Below are positions 30,340 to 40,998 of a DNA stretch of 64,000 nucleotides, piece by piece (positions within the stretch are counted from its first letter, which is position 1; each line of letters opens with the position of its first letter). The translations under genes and the position numbers were made by a program. Below the pieces are notes generated by a model. The model did not search any database. It saw nothing but the letters and a program-made list of their open reading frames with translations, and was not told where the DNA came from. Location: assembly GCA_030180135.1 (NCBI GenBank), contig CM058238.1, positions 90,776,619-90,840,618 on the forward strand, given 5' to 3'. This DNA is from Orychophragmus violaceus (lineage: Eukaryota > Streptophyta > Magnoliopsida > Brassicales > Brassicaceae).

Positions 30340-32870
30340 GTATTGGATACTGGTTGTGGCACTGATATTTGTTATAATATGCAGAGCCTAAGCAACAGTA
30401 GAACTTTGAAGGAAGGGCAAGTGGAACTGCGTGTCTGGAAGGAGCTTGGGATGCTGCCTCAGCCGTAGGGTTTTCACTTATAGATCCCTTTGAGGCTTGG
30501 TTTTGTATTAAGTAATTGCTACAATGTACCTGCTTTAAGCAGAGTTGTTTTTTCATTTTCTTGTAAGGAATTTGAATGTTTTTCATTTTGATAAAGACAA
30601 GTTTTGTTCTTTTGATCTTAATGAAATGTTAATTGTAGCACCCTATTCTAGGAATGGGTTTTATATCTTAAACCAAAGAGTGCCTAAATGTAACATAAAT
30701 ACCGAATTGGTTTAAATCTGATGAATTAAACCTGATTTTTCTTGGCATAAATGTTTTTGGTCACATAGAGTGAGTCGGATTCAGAAACCCCATAGTTATG
30801 GACTTTTGGGCTCATTTGAATGGATATCTTATGAGACTTGAATTCTGCTTACTGGACCAAAAGACAAAGGGCCCATCTTAGCCGAGCTAGAGAAAGGCCC
30901 AAAGACTTATTGGACATTGGACATACTCATGTATGTGGCCCGATAAGCAGTAATGCCAGAGAAAATTTCCTGTACTTCATTGTGTCTACTGATTACTTCA
31001 GTGAGTGTGACTGTGTTCATTTGATGAGACACAAGTCGGAATTCTTTGACATGGTCGAAAGAGTTCCAAAATGAAGTATAGAATCTGAATGACAGAAGTA
31101 TTAAGACTCTGGATTAGATCACGAGTGAGAATACTTAAGTCATTGATTGTGTGATCATCTGAAAGAGTGTGAAATCGTTTCACAGCTCATTTCTCCTGAA
31201 AACCTGGAGGTGTTTCTGTGAGAAAGAATCAGATCTTATTAGAAATGATTAAAGATGAGTCACACGAATCTTCCATGATATTCTTTAAGAATAACGCTCT
31301 AGAAATATCTAAGTTTACGCTAAAATAGTTCCACCAATATCAGTTGAAAGACACCACGTAAATGTGGATTGGAAATGATCCAAATTCGTCTTTACTGAGT
31401 ATTTGTAGTTGAGCTACTTCGCTGGTTGTCCTAGGGAAACCAAGGCTTGTTACTTTTACGTCCATTCTGTTTTCTAAGAAGGGAAGTTACTTTCCAAGAA
31501 GAACAGTGGGAGTAAAAGTGTAACTCGAAGAAATTCGAGAAATACAGGAGGCTGCTCAACCTGTTGAGGAAGAGCAGCGGATGGATTTACAGATTTCTGT
31601 AGAATCTACACCTGTAGAGCCTGAAGTTCGCAGATCTGAATGAATCAGTTGCTAATCCGAGAGTGATTTCTCGTCATTAGTTGAACCTGATGATCATTGA
31701 AAGTCGCATGATCTTATGATCATTGAAAGCGACGAACCTGCGAAATTCAAAGAAGCGAAAGTCAGCCCGGACTCCATAAAATTACACTATGTGTAAGTTA
31801 GCTTCATTGATCCATTCATGGATGGAAGCAAACATATCGGAGTTGGAATTTTCGTTCTGTTGAAGTAGTCAAGGTTTTGACTTGAACAGGAACGAAATGG
31901 AACTGTGCGTTTACTAATAGATTAGTGGGAGCGATATTGCATTCCTCATAATGTATGTCGATGACATACTGATTCTCGGAAATAACGTCCCAATACTGCA
32001 GTCGGTAAAGGACTGGTTTGGGAGTTGGTTTTATGATTGACATGGGTAAAGCCACGTAGTTCTTGGATTTTGGATCTAAAGATAGAGATCCAAAAGAGCT
32101 GGTAGGACAAAGTCAGAATTCTTAAATTGACAAAGTCCTACACGTAATCAGCAATCCAAGAAGGGTTTTATGCCAATGTCACATGGCAATACGTTAAGCA
32201 AGAAACAGTATCCTACGATATCTGCTGAGCTTGAATGCATGGATAGGATTCCATATGCGTCGGCAATTGGATCTATCATGTATGCCATGACACGTACTTG
32301 TTTTGATGTTGCTTTAATGTTAAGCAAGACAAGTAAAGACCAGTCAAATCCAGCAAAGAATCACTGGATTGCCGTAAAGAATATTCTGAAGTATTTGAGG
32401 AATACTTAGGATAAGTTCTTGATTTACGGAGAAAGTGAGGTGCTACAAGTCGATAGAGTCTGAAAGGCAAGTTTCCAATAGACAAAGATAATTCCTGGTC
32501 ACAGTCCGGCTATATCTTGTGTCTAACTGGCGGTGCAAGGCACTGTTGCTGACTCCATGACTTAAGCTGAACATTTCGCAGCTTTAGAAGCGGCGAAAGA
32601 GGATGTTTGGATAGAAGAGTTCATCACTGAACTTGATGTGATTCACAGCATAGATAAGGCTAGCTGCACATCAGAGGTCCAAACACCTTGAGGGTAGGTA
32701 TAACCTATTCCGTGAGATAAATGACAGAGGTGTTAAGTAGATAAGCAAGTTTCATCGAATGAAAACGTTGCTAATCTATTAACGAAGCCACTCCTTATGC
32801 CTAAGCACGAGTCGCGGACTGTAGCTGTAGGATGAGTGAAATTAAGTTGTAGTCTTAATTTCAGTGGGAG
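30340..32870 (+). pseudogene. Cop-5 pol remnant
   Basis: Pieces can be followed in order. Protease VLDTGCGTD is at 30342, then NCYNVPALS (about 30517), integrase bits (HTHVCGPISSNARENF..FIVSTDYFSECD at 30920-31020) and the YVDD region (about 31950). The reverse transcriptase end follows (MYAMTRTCFDVALMLSK at 32278 and NHWIAVKNILKYLRNT), and then RNase H (AEHFAALEAAKEDVWIEEF at about 32570). They lie in different frames with many stops. No enzyme can be made. Confidence 0.85.
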
Positions 32871-33732
32871 TTTGTAAAGGGCTTTACTTAGTTGTTTTGA
32901 AAGGTTCATGTAAACATAATATTTTATGTTTATGAAATCTATGATTTATGGATTATTTTAACTGTGATATAAATAATCGTTCCAAAATGATTCATGTCAT
33001 TATATATGGGCCATCGAAGTACATGAGTTGACTTGATCCTGAAACCCCATATTTAACGAAATGACATAAATCATAGTGTCCATAGTCGAAGGTTGTTGAA
33101 ATTGGAACACCAACAACCACTTGAGACTAGAGTGTGTTGAGACTTATGACCAAGTTTCGAGGGGTCATAGATGCGCGGCATCAAAGTCGACACATAGGTA
33201 TATGTAGGGGAGCATATGACCGGACATGGCCCGCTGATGAGAACTCTACGAGATATTAATATCTGTGTCATAAGAGGTTCTCATATACGACTATAGAGTA
33301 TAGTCCTTAGACCTGAGTTCGCATGCATGTGGCTGCACATGGAGTGATGCGCTTTGATCATTGTCTAACGCTGTTTCGTAACTGGGAGCTATAAGGACCT
33401 TGGTTGGGTGTATTATAAAGTGTGTAGTTCATAGTGATGGAACAAGATGGGATTTGTCCCTGCCGTATAACGGAGGAAATATCTCTAGGCCAATCGGAGA
33501 CTTGATAGCTGGTAAGAGAGTGGCCACTCCCAAACGGACTTGCCCAAGTCGTTTGAATTGTCAGTATCAAATCTGTTCCGATAAACATGGTCTGGTTATA
33601 TAAGGATGACACGCATCTTGCCTTATGCCAGATCGAGATATTGACATAAAAGGATTAGGGAATGTAGGATTCCAGTACAATCGGGAGATTGTTGGGAATG
33701 TCCTGTGTAGGATTCCAGTACAAGTGGGAGAT
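32871..33732 (+). other. Cop-5 3' untranslated region with duplicated PPT edge
   Basis: No gene is seen. The PPT AGTGGGAGAT directly precedes the LTR at 33733. A 43-bp direct duplication puts a second PPT plus the first 16 bases of the LTR (TGTTGGGAATGTCCTG) at 33680-33705, immediately upstream. Confidence 0.82.
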
Positions 33733-34407
33733 TGTTGGGAATGTCCTGAAATCTACCGTACTATCTCTAGAAAGTATGATAAATGTCGAGATCAGACATA
33801 AGTCATAAATACTGGGTGATCATGATGGCTTGCTAGAGTCCGCTCTTGATCTATAAGTTTAGGACTTATTACCAGTATTGTATGATCCCAAAGGGTCACA
33901 CACCATAGCTAACGGGAAAGTTAAGATGGAATTAATACGGTAAGATGCTAAGGCATTTACTGTATTTGTACAGAGAGATGGGCAGACAACTAATGGGCTT
34001 TTGTCTGATTTGTGTCTTGGGCCCAAAAGTCTAATGGACCATTAGTTTAATTAATTAAACTTGGACCCATTAGTGATTATAAAAGGGAGATTGCAACATT
34101 AGGGTTTGCCAATGTTTTGTTGGCGATTTTGAGTGGTGGCCGCAGGGCCTCTCCCTCTCTAATCTCTCTCTCTGTTGATCATCCATCCGGTCTAGCAGCC
34201 ATCCGTGCTTGTAAGCGTGTGGATACCTGAGGAGGAGCCGGTTCTCATCAGCTCCAATCTGATCTTGTCATTACCATTAATTATTCCGCTGCAAAGGTAA
34301 TGACCAGGTTTGTGTTTATGATTCGATTACAAGAACCTAGATCTGTTTAAGATTATGTGCTAGGTTGCAATTTGAAATTGAACCATGGAAAAACTCATAA
34401 TCCTTCA
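33733..34407 (+). repeat. Cop-5 3' LTR (675 bp)
   Basis: Same length as the 5' LTR and different at one base by eye. It is followed by the TSD GATCG (34408-34412) and the rest of the Cop-1 LTR. Confidence 0.95.
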
Positions 34408-34412
34408 GATCG

Positions 34413-34678
34413 ACACACCACCATATACTCGATATTAATGTATATCCAATACACATTAACATGATCATTACCATAATGATCATTCCCATATTTAAGCTTA
34501 CATTTTGCTTAGGAGTGTGACCCTATAGGATCATATAATACTGGCAGTAAGTCTACGACTTAAAAGAGGCTTCTAGCAAAACATTGCAACAACCCATTAT
34601 TATACGAATGTCTGATCTCGACACACAACTATCATCAGGAGTGAGTACAAAGTGTGATTTCAGGACACTATCCCAACA
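34413..34678 (-). repeat. Cop-1 3' LTR, part 2
   Basis: Continues the LTR from 27217 through ACACACCACC to CCCAACA at 34678. The complement of the PPT (ATCTCCCACTTGT) follows at 34679. Confidence 0.88.
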
Positions 34679-35508
34679 ATCTCCCACTTGTACTGGAATC
34701 ATCAATTCCTATAATCCTTTTGTCTCTATATCTCGATTTGGCATAAGGCAAGATTAGTGTCATCCTTATTAAGCCAACATCGTGTTTATCGAACTCCTGA
34801 TCTTATACTGAACAATACAAACAACTGAACTACAGTTCGTTTGAGTGCGGCCACACATTTTCTCAGTATCAAATCTTCGATAGGCCCTGAGATATTTATC
34901 TCCCGTTATTCAGGAGGGACAAATCCCATCTTGTTCCATCCATGTTCCTATACACACTTCATGATATACCTGAACAGTGCCGTTATGGTCGCCAGTTACG
35001 GGTCGACGTTTGACAAAGTCAAGGTGTACCAATTCATATGCAAGAAAGCATGATGAACTCAGGTATGAGGACTATACTCTATAGTCGTAATGAGAACCTC
35101 TTATGACACAGATATAACTATCTTGTAGACTTCTCATTAGCGGGTCATGTCCGATCATATGTTCACCAACATATATCTATGTGACTGACTGTGATACTCA
35201 TATCATTGACTCCATGAAACTTAGTCAACAGTCACCTCACAAGCTAGTCTCTCGCAGTTGTCAGTGTCCCATTTTGACAACCTCGACTAGGGACAAAACA
35301 TAATTTATGTCATCTATAACATATAGGGTTTCATGATCAAGTCCTCAACTTGATGACCTATAATATGACATAAACTTATTTTGGGACCATTATTTAGACC
35401 ACAATAAATAATGCTGAAATCAAATTTCATTAAACATTTCCAAAAGTATGTTTACAAGAGCATCTTATTATAACTAAAATAAAACTAAAACTCCCACTAG
35501 AATCAAGA
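34679..35508 (-). other. Cop-1 3' untranslated region
   Basis: PPT complement at 34679-34691, then about 800 bp without a gene, nearly the same text as the Cop-2 region 40169-40998. The short ORF at 34841-35053 is on the opposite strand and recurs in both copies only because the DNA is shared. Confidence 0.8.
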
Positions 35509-35781
35509 TTACATCTTAAGATCTCTAATGCCTACAGCAGTCGTATGACTCTCATGCTTAGGCCTTGGGAGTGGCTTAGTCAGAGGATCAACGACATTCT
35601 CGTCCGTCGGAACTCTGCTGATCTTCACATCACCTCTATTGACGATATCACGAATCAGGTGATATCTCCTCTCAACGTGTTTGGACTTCTGGTGTGACCT
35701 GGGTTCTTTCGCCTGAGCAATGGCTCCATTGTTGTCACAAAATAAAGCCACTGGCTCCAAGATACTAGGAACCACACCAAG
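35509..35781 (-). pseudogene. Cop-1 pol C-terminus (RNase H end), truncated
   Basis: The minus-strand frame reads VPSILEPVALFCDNNGAIAQ, then HVERRYHLIRDIV and DPLTKPLPRPKHE, and stops at 35509-35511. This is the RNase H end of a Copia pol. The codons before it are cut off by the junction with the Cop-4 LTR at 35781-35783. At the site where Cop-2 has an in-frame TAG (41179-41181), this copy has CAG. Confidence 0.85.
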
Positions 35782-35782
35782 A

Positions 35783-36297
35783 CGTTTTGGTGAAAGACGT
35801 TCCACGTTCGTTGCTAAAAGAGGCGGCTAAGTTCGTTGTAAGTTCGTTGCAAGAACAAGAAGAAAAAACAGAGCATTCGACAGAGAGATAAGTAGAGAGA
35901 GAAGAGAGAGTTCAAAGGCGATTCTTCAAGCTCTACTTCTGGGTAGTTCAGCGGCGGCGTGAAAGACGAGCACGGTGGTGTGGCTGGTTTCGTCGACTGC
36001 GGTGATTCGAAGTGCTAGATTCACCACGCACTAAGGTCTTCTCGGTTTCATCCCGAAGCTGGTTCTTTAGGTACCTGAAAACAAAGAGCCAGTTAAAGAC
36101 TTTGTATAATCGGTTTGATTAGTGCAAGCATGAGAGTTTTGTTCTCTCCCCAGAGATGTAGCCATTCTTGGTGAACTCTGGGTCAACAATCTTGAGTCTC
36201 TTTTACGATTTCAGTTCTAGCATCTTTTAAAATTCAATCAACCTAAGTGAATAACTCGGCTAGTCGGAACTGGTTATCAACGCAAGAAATCCTAACA
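35783..36297 (+). repeat. Cop-4 5' LTR, missing its first ~100 bp
   Basis: Matches 47205-47719 with few changes, ending AATCCTAACA. The part of the LTR before CGTTTTGGTG is absent, replaced by Cop-1 sequence, so the promoter region may be incomplete. Confidence 0.9.
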
Positions 36298-36299
36298 AG

Positions 36300-36312
36300 T
36301 GGTATCAGAGCA
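36300..36312 (+). other. Cop-4 primer-binding site, close to pol
   Basis: TGGTATCAGAGCA follows the LTR by two bases. Pol coding sequence (WHTRLGHM) begins about 20 bp further on, so gag, zinc knuckle and protease are deleted. Confidence 0.85.
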
Positions 36313-39156
36313 GAGGTGAACTGGACAAGCAGATGGCACACACGGCTGGGACACATGAGCATAAAGAATATGAATCATTTGGTTAAGAAGGGATATCTTA
36401 ATGGAAAGGAGGTTCATACTCTAGACTTCTGTGAAGAATGTGTCCTAGGAAAGTCTCACAGACAGGTTTTCCCAACAGCTAAACACACTTCCACAGAGAT
36501 CCTTGAGTACATACACAGTGACCTATGGGGTTCAGCTACTAACGAGGAAAGTCTATCAGGATGCAGATACTTCCTGACCTTCATTGATGACCATTCCAAA
36601 AGAGTTTGGATCAGATTCTTGAGGAATAAGGATGAGGTCTACAAGAATTTTGCAGATTGGTAACAGCTAGTTGAAACTCAAACGGGAAAGAAAGTAAAGT
36701 GCTTAAGGACTGACAATGGACTAGAGTTCTATAACAATCAAATGGATAAATTGTGTACAGAATCAGGAATAAAACGCCACAAGACATGTGCCTACACGCC
36801 ACAGCAGAACGGAGTGTCAGAAAGGATGAACAGGACAATAGCTGACAAGGTCAGGTGCATGCTAGCAGAGTCTGGATTAGAAAAGAAGTTTTGGGCAGAA
36901 GCAGCGTCAACGGAAGTCTATCTGATAAATAGAACTCCAAATGCTTCTTTAAACTTCAAAATACCAGAAGAAGTTTGGACAGGGAGAAAGACGAGTTATG
37001 ATCATCTCAGACGGTTTGGATGCATAGCATATGTGCATACTACACAGGACAAGATGAGTCCTAGAGCCATAAAAGGAATCTTTATGGGCTATCCCCAAGG
37101 CACAAAAGGCTACAGAGTTTGGTTGCCAGAAGAAGGGAAATCTACTATAAGTAGAAATGTAGTGTTTGATGAAGACAAACTCTACATGAAACCAGAAGTG
37201 GATTCTGTGGTCAAACAGAAGGGTAAGAAGAAGGTCACTTTCAGTCCAGAGCTGATAAAAGGACCTTCAACAGGAAGAACTCAGGAAACAGAAGAATCTT
37301 CAGGACAAGGAGAAACATCTGATCAAGGTGGAGATCTCTTAGAAGACTCCGACAGTTCAGAAGAATCATACAGCTTAGAAGAGTCAGATGGACCAGAAGA
37401 AACATGAAATCCAGGATCAGAACACGAGGGTGGAGCACGTTCTTCACAAGGAACCACAGGTCAGAGTAAAACTCTAGATGGGTACTTACTAACTCGAGAC
37501 AGGTCAGTAAGAAAGAAGAAGCTACCTCCAATTTTTGAAAGTGGAGACTATGACGCTTACGCACTGTCAAGTGCTGAGGACATCAAACTGGATGAGCCTA
37601 AAACTGTTTCTGAAGCTAAGAGCAGTAAAGACTGGACTAAGTGGAACAAGGCTATGAAAGAAGAGAAACATTCTCTAGATAAGAACCAGACTTGGAAAGT
37701 GGTGGACAGACCAGAAAGACAGAGAGTTGTAGGCTCTAAGTGGATCTTCAAGCTCAAAGAAGGAATTCCAGGTGTTGAGGAACCAAGGTACAAAGCGAGG
37801 TTAGTTGCAAAGGGGTTCACACAAGTGGAAGGACTAGACTACAACGAGATTTTTGCTCCAGTAGTAAAGCATGTGTCCATAAGGATAATGCTATCAGCAG
37901 TTGTTAACTGTGACATGGAGCTTGAACAGCTCGATGTCAAGACTGCCTTCCTACATGGAAGTCTAGATGAAACAATCTACATGGAGCAACCTGAATGTTT
38001 CATCAAGAAAGGAGAAGAGAACAAGGTTTGTCTACTAAAGAAGTCCCTATATGGCCTAAAACAATCTCCAAGGTTATGGAACCAGAGGTTTGACACATTC
38101 ATCAAATCACAAGGATTCAAAAGATGTGTCAAGGATCCATGTGTTTATCAAAAGGGATCAACACTACTGGAGAGTGTTTACTTGTTGCTATATGTCGATG
38201 ACATGCTAATAGCATCAAAGGACAGATCAAAGGTAAACGCCTTAAAGGAGAGTCTCAAGTCAGAATTCGAAATGAAAGACTTGGGACCAGCTAACAGAAT
38301 ACTGGGAATGGATATTCAGAGAGATAGGAAACAAGGAAGGTTGAAACTGTCTCAGGAAAGGTATATTCAACAGGTTCTAAAGACGTTTAATATGGATGAA
38401 AGCAGGGCAGTGATAACTCCAGTGAATGGGCAGTTCAAGCTGAAGACTCTGACAGAAGCAGAATGGAAGGAGCAGTGGAAAGAAATTGATCTAATACCCT
38501 ACACCAGTGCTGTTGGAAGCCTCATGTATGCAATGGTGGGTTCAAGACCAGACTTGGGATATGCTGTAGGATTGGTCAGCAGGTTCATGTCAAAGCCAAG
38601 TAAGGAGCACTTGGGAGCTGTAAAGTGGATCTTACGATATCTTCAAGGAGCCTCTGCAGTGGGCTTAACATTCACTAAATCAGAACACTTCAACATTGAA
38701 GGGTTCTGCGACTCAGACTATGCTACAGACCTTGATAGACGAAGGTCTGTAACAGGCTATGTATTCCAAGTTGGAGGGAATACAGTAAGCTGGAGATCAT
38801 GTCTTCAGCATGTAGTGGCACTTTCAACTACAGAGGCTGAATACATGGCTCTCTCCGAAGCAACAAAAGAAGGATTGTGGCTCAGGGAGTTTTGCAGTGA
38901 ATTGGGATTTAAGTTAGACTACTTCAAGTTAAACTGTGATTCTCAGAGTGCTATCTACCTAGCAAAGAACTCAGTGCATCACGACAGAACGAAGCACGTA
39001 GCAACTAAGATTCACTTCATAAGAGACATTATTGCAGAAGGCCTAGTTCAAGTTCAGAAAGTTCACACAACAGAAAACCCAGCAGATATGTTGACGAAAG
39101 CTTTACCTGGAAATTCTTTTGAGAATTGCCTCGTAAAGCTGAAAGTCATTTCCTGA
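36310..39156 (+). pseudogene. Cop-4 pol without gag/protease, two in-frame stops
   Basis: One frame runs the whole length, broken only by TAA at 36661-36663 and TGA at 37405-37407. The order is: pre-integrase HHCC (H..H of WHTRLGH, then CEEC), integrase core (HSDLWG, RTDNGLEF, NGVSERMNRT), an acidic Ser/Glu/Gln-rich linker (about 37280-37440), then reverse transcriptase with YVDD at 38191-38202. RNase H follows (STTEAEYMALSEA, NCDSQSAIYLAKN) and ends at ADMLTKALPG. The enzymes would make and insert the DNA copy. The absence of gag and protease makes it non-autonomous even apart from the stops. The few breaks suggest a fairly recent loss of function. Confidence 0.9.
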
Positions 39157-39517
39157 GACAGCTCTGTCGATGGTTGTCCCGCCGAGGAATCAAAAGAGGA
39201 GAACAACAAGTAAGTAAATGTTGTTTGGTAACTCTAAAGGCTAAATCGACAAGGTACAAGGTTGAAAGTTTTCACCTTGGGCAGATAGGAAGAGCATCGT
39301 ATTCACGTCTCTCCTCAGGTGCTGCAAATGAGAAATTCAGAGTCAGTCAGCGGTATGGTCAGGTTTGCAGGTTGAGTTAGAGCTCAAGGTTTGTCAGATC
39401 TGGGGTGTTTCTGTAACATGCAAGCTCGTATCTTAGCAGAGTTGAGCTGAAATTTGAACTTACATGGTTCGGCATCAAAGTCAATCGGCGCAGGGACTTG
39501 TGAACGGTTCAAGGTTG
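39157..39517 (+). other. Cop-4 3' untranslated region, first part
   Basis: Non-coding sequence after the pol stop, interrupted by Cop-2 at 39518 and resumed at 46887. The flanks GGTTG (39513-39517) and TGTTG (46887-46891) would be the TSD with one mismatch. Confidence 0.75.
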
Positions 39518-40168
39518 TGTTGGATCCCTAGGATCTAGGGTTCGTTATATTGAAATTTACCAACCTCTTTCTTACCTTGAACTGGCAGCGGAAATTGGTG
39601 AACGAGATCAGTGAGCAACGCAGACGCCTTGCCTCTACCAGATACACACGTACACAAGCTGGAAACGGGATGCTAGTGCCGGATCTATGGGATCTGAGAG
39701 TTTCTGGTGTTTCTGCTTTTCTGTCAGAGAAAAACTCGACGGCTTGGGCTCCAGGTCGAAACTATATCACTATATATAATGACCTGGAATGACTTAAACC
39801 GAACCATGATTAATTAGATTCGTTTTAAGTCATAAAACCGAAACTCAGTTTCGGAATCGACCCTGTGTCGATCGACACACATACCGTGTCGATCGACACA
39901 CTATTCGAAACTCAATATTGATGTGTATCCAATACACATTAATACGATCATTACCATAATTATCATCCCCATATTTTTAGCTTCCAGTTTGCTTAGGTGT
40001 GTGACCCTATAGGATCACATAATACTGGCAGTAAGTCTACAACTTACAGATTGCAAGAGGCTTCTAGCAAAACATTGCAACCGCCCAGTATTATACGAAT
40101 GTTTGATCTCGACACACAACTATCATCAGGAGTGAGTACAAGTGTGATTTCAGGACACTATCCCAACA
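39518..40168 (-). repeat. Cop-2 3' LTR (651 bp)
   Basis: TG...CA ends, followed inward by the PPT complement ATCTCCCACTTGT (40169-40181). The palindrome pair is at 39864-39900 (cores 39868 and 39889, 21 bp apart, both GTGTCGATCGACAC). Confidence 0.93.
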
Positions 40169-40998
40169 ATCTCCCACTTGTACTCGAATCATCAATTCCT
40201 ATAATCCTTTTGTCTCTATATCTCGATTTGGCATAAGGCAAGATTGGTGTCATCCTTATTAAGCCAACATCGTGTTTATCGAACTCCTGATCTTATACTG
40301 AACAATCCAGAAAACTGAACTACAGTTCGTTTGAGTGCGGCCACACATTTTCTCAGTACAAAATCTTCGATAGGCCCTGAGAAATGTATCTCCCGTTATT
40401 CAGGAGGGACAAATCCCTTCTTGTTCCATCCCTATTTCAACGAACACTTCATGATATACCTGAACAGTGCCGTTATGGTCGCCAGTTACGGGTCGACGTT
40501 TGACAAAGTCAAGGTGTACCAATTCATATGCAAGAAAGCATGATGAACTCAGGTATGAGGACTATACTCTATAGTCGTAATGAGAACCTCTTATGACACA
40601 TATATAACTATCTTGTAGACTTCTCATTAGCGGGTCATGTCCGATCATATGTTCACCAACATATATCTATGTGACTGACTGTGATACTCATATCATTGAC
40701 TCCATGAAACTTAGTCAACAGTCACCTCACAATCTAGTCTCTCGCGGTTGTCATTGTCCCACTTTGACAACCTCGACTAGGGACAGAACATAATCTATGT
40801 CATCTATGACTTATAGGGTTTCATGATCAAGTCCTCAACTTGATGACCTATAATATGACATCAACATATTTTGGGACCATTATTTAGATCACAATAAATA
40901 ATGCTGAAATCAAATTTCATTAAACACTTCTAAAAGAATGTTTACAAGAGCATCTTATTATAACTAAAATAAAACTAAAACTCCCACTAGAATCAAGA
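40169..40998 (-). other. Cop-2 PPT and 3' untranslated region
   Basis: On the minus strand ACAAGTGGGAGAT directly precedes the LTR. The remainder is non-coding and parallels 34679-35508. Confidence 0.8.

Larger units (their letters stand above)
27218..34407 (+). mobile_element. Cop-5: young non-autonomous Copia element, TSD GATCG
   Basis: It has two 675-bp LTRs (27218-27892 and 33733-34407), a PBS and a PPT. TSD GATCG is at 27213-27217 and 34408-34412. I find only one mismatch between the LTRs (G versus A, near 27550 and 34064). Inside, gag is open over 296 codons but pol is riddled with stops and shifts. The contrast means the pol decay predates this insertion, so the copy was mobilised by proteins from another element. 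It lacks the paired palindromes carried by its relatives Cop-1/2/3. Confidence 0.93.
26852..35781 (-). mobile_element. Cop-1: Ty1/Copia element fragment, minus strand
   Basis: It consists of a 3' LTR (26852-27217 plus 34413-34678, split by Cop-5), the 3' untranslated region and the last codons of pol. It breaks off at about 35781 against the Cop-4 LTR. It is a close relative of Cop-2, whose 40169-41280 it parallels. The 5' half is lost. Confidence 0.85.

Noticed and set aside
34841..35053. ORF of 70 codons found twice (34841 and 40331)
   Set aside because: Both lie in the shared 3' untranslated region of Cop-1 and Cop-2 on the opposite strand; no start context or motif supports them.
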